This document shows positions 40,704 through 47,823 of a DNA stretch of 51,020 nt, piece by piece (position 1 is the stretch's first letter; each line of letters begins with the position of its first letter). The position numbers and the translations under genes were made by a program. The notes below the pieces were generated by a model. That model saw only the letters and a program-made list of their open reading frames with translations, made no database searches and had not been told where the DNA came from. This stretch comes from UBA6902 sp964393845 (GTDB lineage: Bacteria; Nitrospirota; Thermodesulfovibrionia; UBA6902), in NCBI GenBank assembly GCA_964393845.1, contig CAYMUX010000007.1, positions 1 through 51,020 of the forward strand. Direction: 5' to 3'.

Positions 40704-40824
40704 TCATCCGCCTACTTGGAATAGATATAATACTATAACAGATCATTTAGATATTTTTTACTGTCCGTCATTAAGGGCCTGTCTGTATCGGTTTGTCGGG
40801 GCTCCGGAATATATCAGCGCCGGA

Positions 40825-41101
40825 TTAATCTGCTGAAATCCTCAATATTGGTGCGACAGAGGCGGTATCTTCTTCAGCAGCGCATTCGGAGATATCAAGC
40901 CCCATGCTATCGGTAAGGCCTATGTCAAGAAGAATCACGTCATAGGTGCTTTTATCCAGGTGATCGAGGCCTTCGGACAGGGACGTTGAATGATCCAGTG
41001 AAAAAATTAAAGACCCGGCCTTGGCAAGCATTACCTCTATCAGTCTTGCGTCACCGGGATTGTCACGCAATCAGAAGTATATGTGTAGCTTTTTTATCCA
41101 T
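40825..41101 (-). pseudogene. Frameshifted, truncated receiver domain
   Basis: From ATG 41101 the frame reads MDKKATHILLIA and stops. One base of extra sequence in the acidic pocket codons breaks it; the next frame resumes DNPGDARLIEVMLAKAGSL, then HSTSLSEGLDHLDK and YDVILLDIGLTDSMGLD, with the phospho-acceptor Asp present, and ends early at 40825 in unrelated residues. So both the N-terminal pocket and the C-terminal half are lost. Confidence 0.7.
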
Positions 41102-41210
41102 TGGATTTATTGCGGATGCATGGACCTTGAAAGAGACTCGGGCGTATCAAGACATTTATGACTTAAATGGAGTTACAAGGGATAAGGAGATAATAGTCTG
41201 TATCAGGGAT

Positions 41211-41708
41211 TTATTTATATACATCTGCGAGCTTGACTCTCAGTTCTTTCAGGTAATTGACATGCTTTATCTCCTGCTCCATCATTTCTTTAAATATGAC
41301 CCGGGCATTTGTATCAGCAGCGTTTTGTGAAAACTTGCGATACATATTATATGCCTTTTCCTCGATCTCCATAGCCAGGGTCAGCGCACCCATTTCATCG
41401 GTGATGCAATAATCCACCATCTTTGCCGCAAGATCTTTAATAGGGATTCCGGCTTCCGTCACATCGGCTTTTGCTTTGTTTTTGAATTCCTCATAAGTCA
41501 CGATGTCCAAGTCTTCAAGAACTCCCTTATAGAGGGACAGGATGTAATCCATGTGCCGGCCTTCCCATTCCGAAAGATGCTTAAAGGTGTTCCGGGCGTC
41601 TGCATTTACCGCTTTTTCAGCCGCTTCCTCATAAAATATCTTTGTCCCCTTTTCCATCAAAAACGCTTCACTGAGGGCCGTCAACAAGTCTTCTCTGCCT
41701 GTTATCAT
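41211..41708 (-). CDS. Rubrerythrin-like ferritin-fold diiron protein
   Basis: 165 residues, four-helix bundle with two iron-binding repeats: EKGTKIFYEEAAEKA ... EWEGRHMDYI and MEIEEKAYNMYRKFSQ ... EMMEQEIKHVNYLKEL, giving the paired E / ExxH ligands. No rubredoxin domain at the C-terminus. Family members act in peroxide defence in anaerobes. It follows another ferritin-like gene by 18 bp. Confidence 0.85.
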   Translation of the reverse strand: MITGREDLLTALSEAFLMEKGTKIFYEEAAEKAVNADARNTFKHLSEWEGRHMDYILSLYKGVLEDLDIVTYEEFKNKAKADVTEAGIPIKDLAAKMVDYCITDEMGALTLAMEIEEKAYNMYRKFSQNAADTNARVIFKEMMEQEIKHVNYLKELRVKLADVYK

Positions 41709-41726
41709 TATTATCCTCTTCCTCCT

Positions 41727-42158
41727 CTATGTTACAAAAACAGCGGCCTTCTTCACCTCATCAAGCTTGCTAAGCAGCGCGTGATGTTTTTCTTCATCGG
41801 CAAGAAGATATGACAACATATACTTTGTTACGAAATGCGAACTGTTTTTAAGCGCAGATTTGGCGAATTCTATCGATTTGGCCTCGGCCTCACAGTGCTT
41901 ATTCAATGCATCCGACAACGGGACAATATCCTCGGGGGTCAGACGCAGCGCCTCCTTTGTCAAATTGTCTATTATCATTTGCTGTATTGCCTTGTGTTTT
42001 TCCGAATCATCCCTGATCATCTGCATTGTTATCTTAATCAGAGGATTGTTCGTCCTGCTCAGCAGTTCTTCCGCATATGCTATTGTTTTCTCTTCAAGTT
42101 TCTGCCATTCCTTAATGTTACTTAAAAATTCCTCCGAGTTTTCGGCTGTTTTTTTCAT
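41727..42158 (-). CDS. Ferritin-like four-helix protein
   Basis: 143 residues from ATG 42158, which has AAAGGAGGTG 6 nt upstream; the frame extends 9 codons further without a ribosome site. Helices carry EEKTIAYAEELL, DDSEKHKAIQQM, HCEAEAKSIEFAKS and ADEEKHHALLSKL, two E...ExxH sets that could hold a diiron site. Likely cotranscribed with the rubrerythrin-like gene in oxidative-stress defence. Confidence 0.8.
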   Translation of the reverse strand: MKKTAENSEEFLSNIKEWQKLEEKTIAYAEELLSRTNNPLIKITMQMIRDDSEKHKAIQQMIIDNLTKEALRLTPEDIVPLSDALNKHCEAEAKSIEFAKSALKNSSHFVTKYMLSYLLADEEKHHALLSKLDEVKKAAVFVT

Positions 42159-42244
42159 TACCGCCACCTCCTTTAATCGTGTCATTAAACGACGCTTCTA
42201 TTTGCTCTTCTGTAAGAAGGATATAACCGTTTTTATAAGGCAAC

Positions 42245-42260
42245 TATGATATAAATCATA
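42245..42260. promoter_or_regulatory. FNR/DNR-type box TATGATATAAATCATA
   Basis: Perfect arms TATGAT / ATCATA around ATAA; the core ATGAT-N4-ATCAT is close to the FNR/CRP consensus TTGAT-N4-ATCAA. For the minus-strand ferritin-like genes a -10-like TTATAT at 42226-42221 puts the box near -40, the usual activator position. It lies in the divergent region shared with the superoxide reductase gene. Confidence 0.5.
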
Positions 42261-42355
42261 TGAGAATGTGTCCTCTTTAAGACAAGTCTATCATATTAAA
42301 TCTGCTTGTCAATAAACGGATACGATTAAAACTTTTTCATAATGCAACCTTTTCC

Positions 42356-42383
42356 TTGACTATTACCGACAATCTGATAAAAT
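42356..42383 (+). promoter_or_regulatory. Sigma70-type promoter of the superoxide reductase gene
   Basis: TTGACT (42356-42361), 16-bp spacer, TAAAAT (42378-42383). Leader of about 40 nt to the ATG at 42430. Confidence 0.55.
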
Positions 42384-42429
42384 TAAACAAAGAAATTATT
42401 TTTATAACCGTAATCAGGGAGGACCATAA

Positions 42430-42825
42430 ATGGGAAAAATAGGAGAGCAGTTTCAAACAGCCGATTGGAAAGCTGAAAAGCATGTGCCGGTAATCGACTG
42501 TCCCGATGAGGTGAAGGCTGATGAGATTTTCAATGTCAACGTTTCCGTCGGAAAGGAGATATCTCATCCGAACACTACTGAACACCATATAAGATGGATT
42601 CGGCTTTATTTCAGGGCCGAAGGAGATAAATTTACTTATGAAGTCGGGAATTATGAGTTTAACGCTCACGGCGAATCAACAGAAGGCGCAAATGCAGGGC
42701 CCGTATATACTCATCACTCTATTGCATCGGCGCTCAAGATCAAAAAATCCGGAACGTTATATGCAACGAGTTTGTGCAATATTCATGGACTTTGGGAAAG
42801 TTCGAAAGAATTGAAGATAAGATAA
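42430..42825 (+). CDS. Superoxide reductase, neelaredoxin type
   Basis: 131 residues, one-iron class with no N-terminal desulforedoxin domain. All ligands of the catalytic iron are present with family spacing: E16 and H18 (EKHVPVI), H46 and H52 (SHPNTTEHHIRW), C116 and H119 (CNIHGLWESS). It reduces superoxide to peroxide in the cytoplasm, handing the product to peroxidases such as the divergent rubrerythrin-like protein. Shine-Dalgarno CAGGGAGGA. Confidence 0.93.
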   Translation: MGKIGEQFQTADWKAEKHVPVIDCPDEVKADEIFNVNVSVGKEISHPNTTEHHIRWIRLYFRAEGDKFTYEVGNYEFNAHGESTEGANAGPVYTHHSIASALKIKKSGTLYATSLCNIHGLWESSKELKIR

Positions 42826-42865
42826 TTCAATAGGACTTCCCCAGGGAGAGAAATGACGCATGCCG

Positions 42866-43087
42866 TTACGGCAATGATGCGTGTCCCGTATGAAGAGGCC
42901 AAATCCAGTCGTCTCCTGCTTCAGGTTTGACTCTGTCTCTTTCGGGAAGAAAATCGTCTTTGACCGCCCGTAGTCTGTCCCCTTTTACAATCGAACATAC
43001 CGGCATACAAGGTACAAAAGGACAATAAGACAGAATATTTTTCCAATCATAACATTGTGATGGTTTGCCGGCAATAATTTCTTTCAC
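42866..43087 (-). CDS. Possible small cysteine-rich protein
   Basis: From GTG 43087: VKEIIAGKPSQCYDWKNILS, then YCPFVPCMPVCSIVKGDRLR, ending WPLHTGHASLP, 73 residues. The spacing C-x8-C-x3-C-x3-C could be a metal or Fe-S site and the composition looks like a real protein, but there is no clear ribosome site and I recognise no family. The frame is open to an ATG at 43201, which would overlap the HD-GYP gene start. A hairpin with GACGCAT / ATGCGTGTC arms (about 42853-42885) lies at its end. Confidence 0.35.
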   Translation of the reverse strand: MKEIIAGKPSQCYDWKNILSYCPFVPCMPVCSIVKGDRLRAVKDDFLPERDRVKPEAGDDWIWPLHTGHASLP

Positions 43088-43174
43088 AATTTTAAATGTA
43101 TTTTTTGGGACAACGGCAATGCAATGAAATATGATCAAGATAATGTGATATAAATCCGAAATGTATGATAAATC

Positions 43175-44374
43175 ATGATCAAAAAAATTAAAGTTAAACA
43201 ATTACAGCCTGGAATGTTTATCCACGATTTGAACTGTGGATGGCTTCAGCACCCTTTTCTTGCAAATAGTATGAAAATTAAAAATGACAAAATAATAGAT
43301 AAAATCATTGACTATGGAATACGTGAAGTTTACATTGACTCAAAGAAGGGCCTGGATGTTGCCGATGCCCCGACAGAAAAAGAGGCAACTCAGAAAATTC
43401 AGCATGAAATAAATAAAGCTGTTGAATCAGAAAACAAGAACAGAGACACTGTTTCTATACAGGAAGAGCTAGTCAGAGCAAGAGAAATAAAAAAAGATGC
43501 GGCGCAAACGGTACGGAACTTAATGAAAGACGTCAGATTCGGCAAACAGATCCAAATGGAGAAAGTAAATCCTGTTGTGGAGAGAATGGTTGATTCGATT
43601 ATGCGGAATAAAAATGCTCTGACCTGCCTCGGCCGGATCAAAAAACAGGATGAATATACATTTATGCATTCAGTAAGTGTTTGTGCGCTGATGATCTCTT
43701 TTGGCAAGCATCTCGGCTTTGATCAGGAACTTCTAAAGTCTGTTGGAACCGGCGGGCTTCTGCATGATATCGGCAAAACAAGGGTCGCGATTGAGATCAT
43801 TACTAAAACAGGCGGTCTTACTGACGATGAGTTTGCAAAGGTAAAGGAACACGCAGTACACAGCCGTACCATACTCGAACACACCTCAGGCGTTAATGAG
43901 ACTGCAATTGAAGTAGCGGCGCATCATCATGAGCGTTTGGACGGCAAAGGTTATCCGGACAACTTAAAAGAGAAAGACATCGGACAATTTGCACAAATGG
44001 CGGCTATTATTGACGTATATGATGCAATGACCTCCAGGAGATGTTATCAAAGACAGTTTCAACCTACGGAGACTTTGAGAAAATTATACGAGTGGAATAA
44101 TTTATATAATAGAGATATGGTCGAGCAATTTATACGCTGTGCAGGCATCTATCCTGTAGGAACACTTGTCCGTCTTGAGAGCGGGTTGCTCGGAGTGGTT
44201 CTTGAACACAGCGGAAAAAGTCTGTTACATCCCGTTGTACGCATTGTCTTTGACACAAAATATGTAAGACATGTAATGCCCTATGATATTGATCTTGCAA
44301 AGAGTGATAAAGACAAGGTGGCAAATTATGAATTGCCGGATAAATGGAACATACGTCCTGTGATGTATTTGTGA
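43175..44374 (+). CDS. HD-GYP c-di-GMP phosphodiesterase with DUF3391 N-terminus
   Basis: 399 residues. DUF3391-like start (VKQLQPGMFIHDLNCGWLQH ... KIIDYGIREVYIDSKKG), helical linker, then HD-GYP domain with H197/D198 (LLHDIGKTRVAIEI), HSRTIL, HHHERLDGKGYP (250-261) and DVYDAMTSRRCY. The GYP signature is intact, so it should hydrolyse c-di-GMP. It opposes the diguanylate cyclase at 36140. No receiver domain. Confidence 0.93.
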   Translation: MIKKIKVKQLQPGMFIHDLNCGWLQHPFLANSMKIKNDKIIDKIIDYGIREVYIDSKKGLDVADAPTEKEATQKIQHEINKAVESENKNRDTVSIQEELVRAREIKKDAAQTVRNLMKDVRFGKQIQMEKVNPVVERMVDSIMRNKNALTCLGRIKKQDEYTFMHSVSVCALMISFGKHLGFDQELLKSVGTGGLLHDIGKTRVAIEIITKTGGLTDDEFAKVKEHAVHSRTILEHTSGVNETAIEVAAHHHERLDGKGYPDNLKEKDIGQFAQMAAIIDVYDAMTSRRCYQRQFQPTETLRKLYEWNNLYNRDMVEQFIRCAGIYPVGTLVRLESGLLGVVLEHSGKSLLHPVVRIVFDTKYVRHVMPYDIDLAKSDKDKVANYELPDKWNIRPVMYL

Positions 44375-44722
44375 GTAAAAAGGAAGTGTGTTAAATTCTA
44401 CTGATTTAATCGGTGGTGATTACTTCTTGAAGTTGATGGTGGTTTAATACAACCGTCAGCCCGGACCGTTTAAGTTGTGTCCCCAAAAGGGGAATGCCTT
44501 CCCGAAAAAAGAAATCGTCTGTTTGATACGTGCCTTCTTTTATAGGTTTTTCATTAGGCATGAAGTTTGCTTTATACGATCTCTTGGAAAGGAGGAAACC
44601 AAGAAGCAGGAGGGAATCCATGCTTAAAAGGAAGAAAAATATATCCCAGAGATTTCATGGAAGTATCCGGGAAAATATTTATGTGCGTGTGTTAAAATTA
44701 AAAAATAAGAGGTGGAGGAAAA
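44375..44722. other. Intergenic stretch with no supported gene except a possible 37-codon frame
   Basis: 348 bp. A 71-codon minus-strand frame (44406-44621) has no ribosome site and no recognisable product. Near the right end GTTAAAAT may be a -10 element for the lipoprotein gene. Nothing else stands out. Confidence 0.5.
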
Positions 44723-44733
44723 ATGAGAAGTAA
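44620..44733 (+). CDS. Possible 37-residue basic peptide overlapping the lipoprotein start
   Basis: ATG 44620 has AGGAGGG 5 nt upstream. MLKRKKNISQRFHGSIRENI then YVRVLKLKNKRWRKNEK, strongly basic. It runs 11 bp into the next gene in another frame, so it could be a leader peptide that couples translation. Weak support. Confidence 0.25.
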   Translation: MLKRKKNISQRFHGSIRENIYVRVLKLKNKRWRKNEK

Positions 44734-45328
44734 AACGATAATGATTATGATGTTAGCGCTTGTGTTAGGACTGTCATTCCTTGGTTGTTCCAAGATGCCT
44801 GAGCAGTTAGTCACCGACACAAAGGCATCAGTAGATGGTGTAATAGCAGAGGGCGGAGAGAAGTACGCAAAAGAAGAAGTAAATCTCATAAACAATGATT
44901 TGACCGCTGCAATGGATGAGATAGCTGTACAGGAAGGGAAATTCTTCAAAAACTATGATAAGGCCAAAGAGATGTATACTCAGGTAAAGGCAAAGGCTGA
45001 TGCACTTAAGGCAGAAATACCTGCAAGGAAAGAAAAAGCAAAAACAGATGCACAGGCTGCTCTTGATGCTGCAACTATGGCTGTAGCAGATGCAAAGGCG
45101 CTTCTGGCTAAAGCACCCAGAGGAAAAGGCTCAATGGCGGATCTTGAAGCCTTCAATGCAGACGTGCAGGGACTTGAGAGTGCACTTACTGAGGCACAGG
45201 GCCTGATGACCAGTGAAGATTATTTTGTTGCTTTGGACAAAGCAAACGGCATAAAGGACAAAGCCGCAGGAATTTCAACCCAGATTACCGAAGCGCTTGA
45301 AAAAGTAAAGGCAGCAAAAAAGAGGTAA
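44723..45328 (+). CDS. Helical lipoprotein
   Basis: 201 residues. Signal peptide with lipobox LSFLGC (Cys at about 22). Mature part is alanine- and lysine-rich coiled coil (KEMYTQVKAKADALKAEIPA, ALDAATMAVADAKALLAKAP), reminiscent of DUF4398-type envelope lipoproteins. Strong AGGTGGAGG ribosome site. Heads a cell-wall cluster with two L,D-transpeptidases and a PBP, so it may anchor or space the outer membrane from peptidoglycan. Confidence 0.8.
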   Translation: MRSKTIMIMMLALVLGLSFLGCSKMPEQLVTDTKASVDGVIAEGGEKYAKEEVNLINNDLTAAMDEIAVQEGKFFKNYDKAKEMYTQVKAKADALKAEIPARKEKAKTDAQAALDAATMAVADAKALLAKAPRGKGSMADLEAFNADVQGLESALTEAQGLMTSEDYFVALDKANGIKDKAAGISTQITEALEKVKAAKKR

Positions 45329-45356
45329 TATAAAGTATGTTTGGAGATTTCCCGTT

Positions 45357-46454
45357 TTGATACGTGTCTTGATAAAGACAGCTTTTATGTTAATAGCTCT
45401 AAGTATTGTGACGGGATGCAAGAGTGCACCAGTCCCTCCGGAGGTCAGTGAGGCTGAACAACAGCAACTTGGCCTCTGGAAGGCTGGTGCAGAAATCTAT
45501 ACGCCTGCAGAATACAAGACCTATAAAAGAAGTCTACGGGATGGTCAACTCCATCTTCTAAGCCGGAATCAACGGTTTGTATGGTTCAGGAATTATAAGG
45601 ACATCAAGGTTGAATTTACTAATATCCTCGCGCAGGGGAAACTGCTCGATGAAAAGATGCGTGAGCAAAAGCGCGTTTTATCAGGCAATGTTGCTAATCA
45701 GATTGCTTTTTTCCAAAACAGGATTGAGACCCTCCGAAAACTTGCTTCTCTTATAAACGAGGGAAGGCTTTCCAGTAGGTCGCTTACAAAGGCAGAACTT
45801 CAGTTGGCTGAGGTATGTGTGCTGAGTGAACGAGGGTGTTATACAGAAGCGGAAGAAAAGCTCAAAGGCATATCCAGGTATACGGAGCAGGCGGCCAACT
45901 CAATTTTACCGATCCTTAACAGGTATGCCGATAATGACAAAATAACCAAATGGCGTAATTGGGTGCACGAGACAGTTGAATCCTCAAAGAGGAGTCAATC
46001 GTATTCAATAGTAGTGAGCAAAGTTGACAAGAGGCTTTTTCTCTATAAAGGCGGCAGGTCCTACAAAACATACCAAATAGGTCTTGGCACAAACGGCTCA
46101 AATGACAAGCTGTATGCAGGCGACAAGGCAACACCTGAAGGTAAATACCACGTAATCAAAAAAGTGCCGGGGAGCCGCTTTCACAGGGCATTGCTGATAA
46201 ATTATCCCAATGAAGATGACAGGAGACAGTTTGCCATTGCAAAGAGGAAGGGCCTGATTCCCCAAAGGGTCGGTATAGGAGGCCTCATAGAGATTCACGG
46301 GGGCGGGAAACAAGGAATGACCTATGGATGCGTGGCAATGGAAGACCACCATATAGATGAGCTTTTCAGGATTATTGATGTAGGGACTCCTGTGACTATT
46401 GTCGGGGCCATTGAATATGAAAACAGCGTAACGTCCGCAATGAAAGAGTTATAG
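45357..46454 (+). CDS. L,D-transpeptidase (YkuD), predicted lipoprotein
   Basis: 365 residues from TTG 45357, chosen because MIRVLIKTAFMLIALSIVTG, ending in a lipobox TGC, needs its basic N-terminus; GGAG lies 10 nt upstream. Helical region about 60-210, then YkuD domain about 215-355 (SYSIVVSKVDKRLFLYKGGR ... AGDKATPEGKYHV) with the active site IEIHGGGKQGMTYGCVAMED, nucleophile C325. It should form 3-3 crosslinks or attach proteins to peptidoglycan in the periplasm. Confidence 0.9.
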   Translation: MIRVLIKTAFMLIALSIVTGCKSAPVPPEVSEAEQQQLGLWKAGAEIYTPAEYKTYKRSLRDGQLHLLSRNQRFVWFRNYKDIKVEFTNILAQGKLLDEKMREQKRVLSGNVANQIAFFQNRIETLRKLASLINEGRLSSRSLTKAELQLAEVCVLSERGCYTEAEEKLKGISRYTEQAANSILPILNRYADNDKITKWRNWVHETVESSKRSQSYSIVVSKVDKRLFLYKGGRSYKTYQIGLGTNGSNDKLYAGDKATPEGKYHVIKKVPGSRFHRALLINYPNEDDRRQFAIAKRKGLIPQRVGIGGLIEIHGGGKQGMTYGCVAMEDHHIDELFRIIDVGTPVTIVGAIEYENSVTSAMKEL

Positions 46455-46458
46455 CATC

Positions 46459-47103
46459 ATGTTGAAAAGAGCCAAATATATTATACCAGCGGTAATACTA
46501 GTATTATTTCTTTCACTTGAATGCCTGGGTTACTACCTAGCAGGTCGAAGCAGTGTAACTGCAGATGATGCCGGGCAGGTCAGGAAATCCAAGGGGACTT
46601 CTGCTGCTGCGCTCAATGGGAAACCTTCTGCCCTCAAAAAGAAAATCAGCTCCCTCTCTCCCAAAGGCGTATATGTAGTCATTGACACGGCAAGGAACAG
46701 GCTCTATCTGAAAAAGGGTGATATTGCGTTGCGAGAGGCTGTGATATCAAGCGGCAGCGGCAACGTGCTTACAGAACCTTCTGGTAAAAGGACCTGGGTG
46801 TTTGATACCCCGAGAGGTGAGCATTCGGTTAAGTCAAAGATTGAGAACCCGGACTGGGTAAAGCCTGACTGGGCCTTTGTTGAAGAAGGTGAAAAGATAC
46901 CTAGCAATTACGGGGACCGGGTTGAAAGCGGAATGTTAGGGTCATATGCCCTTGCTATAGGCAACGGCTATCTGATCCACGGCACGTTATATACGAGACT
47001 GCTTGGAAGGAATGTCACGCACGGATGTGTCAGGGTTGGGGACGAGGATCTTGAATATGTCTTTAAGAATACCCCGATCGGGTCTAAGGTGATAATTTTT
47101 TAG
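46459..47103 (+). CDS. L,D-transpeptidase (YkuD), membrane-anchored
   Basis: 214 residues; N-terminal membrane helix about 6-24, linker, YkuD domain about 72-214 (GVYVVIDTARNRLYLKKGDI ... GKRTWVFDTPRGEHSVKSKI) with active site HGTLYTRLLGRNVTHGCVRV, nucleophile C190. Starts 4 bp after the first L,D-transpeptidase, so the two are coupled but are not close copies. Confidence 0.9.
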   Translation: MLKRAKYIIPAVILVLFLSLECLGYYLAGRSSVTADDAGQVRKSKGTSAAALNGKPSALKKKISSLSPKGVYVVIDTARNRLYLKKGDIALREAVISSGSGNVLTEPSGKRTWVFDTPRGEHSVKSKIENPDWVKPDWAFVEEGEKIPSNYGDRVESGMLGSYALAIGNGYLIHGTLYTRLLGRNVTHGCVRVGDEDLEYVFKNTPIGSKVIIF

Positions 47104-47104
47104 G

Positions 47105-47794
47105 ATGCATCCCTGGAGACTAGTCCTTTTAATACATATCTTTTTTGTCCTCTTTATAAGCGCAGGAGCCAGTTCTGAAACACTGAAAAGTTCGGAGCAA
47201 GAACGCCTGTTCCTCCAGTCAGAGGTCACCCTTGCGCAGAAGACCCAGATCTATTTTGTCCTGCATTTAAAAGAGAAGAAAATATACTTTAAAGCGCGTG
47301 GTATTGTACTAAGAGATTTAGAAATCAAGAAATTGAGATTCTGGGGACGCCCTGAAAATGTAAAACTCTACGCCCTGACCGGAAAGGCTGCGGCCTCCGA
47401 ACCTCGCAGAGAAGCGGTAGAAATTGAAAACGCAGAGAAAGATGAAAAGGCCCCGGCCCCGACCAAGCCTGCAGCCTCCCCCACGGCTCCAACCCCCGTT
47501 GATATCAAGGCCCTGGAGTTGGAGGACATGCCGTCAAGCTTCAGACTTATTCTTGATGACGGTCTTGTTATCTTTGTCAAATCGGACAAACAGGGGACGC
47601 TTTCAGGACTTTATTCCATCGCTAATTCGTTAAACTGGTATATATCACAACCGATACTCACAGTATGGTATGCTATAAAAAGCAGGCCGTATGGAGCACT
47701 GAATCTGATTTTAAATGAAAAGGATGCGAAGGCCCTTTACTGGTCGATTTATGAGGGCAACGGGGTTTTAATATACAATCCGCAGAACCATTAA
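47105..47794 (+). CDS. Exported protein of unknown function in the cell-wall cluster
   Basis: 229 residues, signal peptide about 1-22. Two globular parts are joined by a Pro/Ala/Glu linker (KAPAPTKPAASPTAPTPVDI, about 117-137). The second part has SFRLILDDGLVIFVKSDKQG and ends LYWSIYEGNGVLIYNPQNH. No family recognised. Begins 1 bp after the second L,D-transpeptidase and precedes the PBP by 29 bp, so a role in wall synthesis control is likely. Confidence 0.75.
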   Translation: MHPWRLVLLIHIFFVLFISAGASSETLKSSEQERLFLQSEVTLAQKTQIYFVLHLKEKKIYFKARGIVLRDLEIKKLRFWGRPENVKLYALTGKAAASEPRREAVEIENAEKDEKAPAPTKPAASPTAPTPVDIKALELEDMPSSFRLILDDGLVIFVKSDKQGTLSGLYSIANSLNWYISQPILTVWYAIKSRPYGALNLILNEKDAKALYWSIYEGNGVLIYNPQNH

Positions 47795-47823
47795 TATAAT
47801 CAGCAACCTGTCCTGAACAATTT

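Noticed and set aside
44406..44621. 71-codon minus-strand frame between the HD-GYP and lipoprotein genes
   Set aside because: No ribosome site, no motif and no related sequence in the window; kept only as a remark on the intergenic region.
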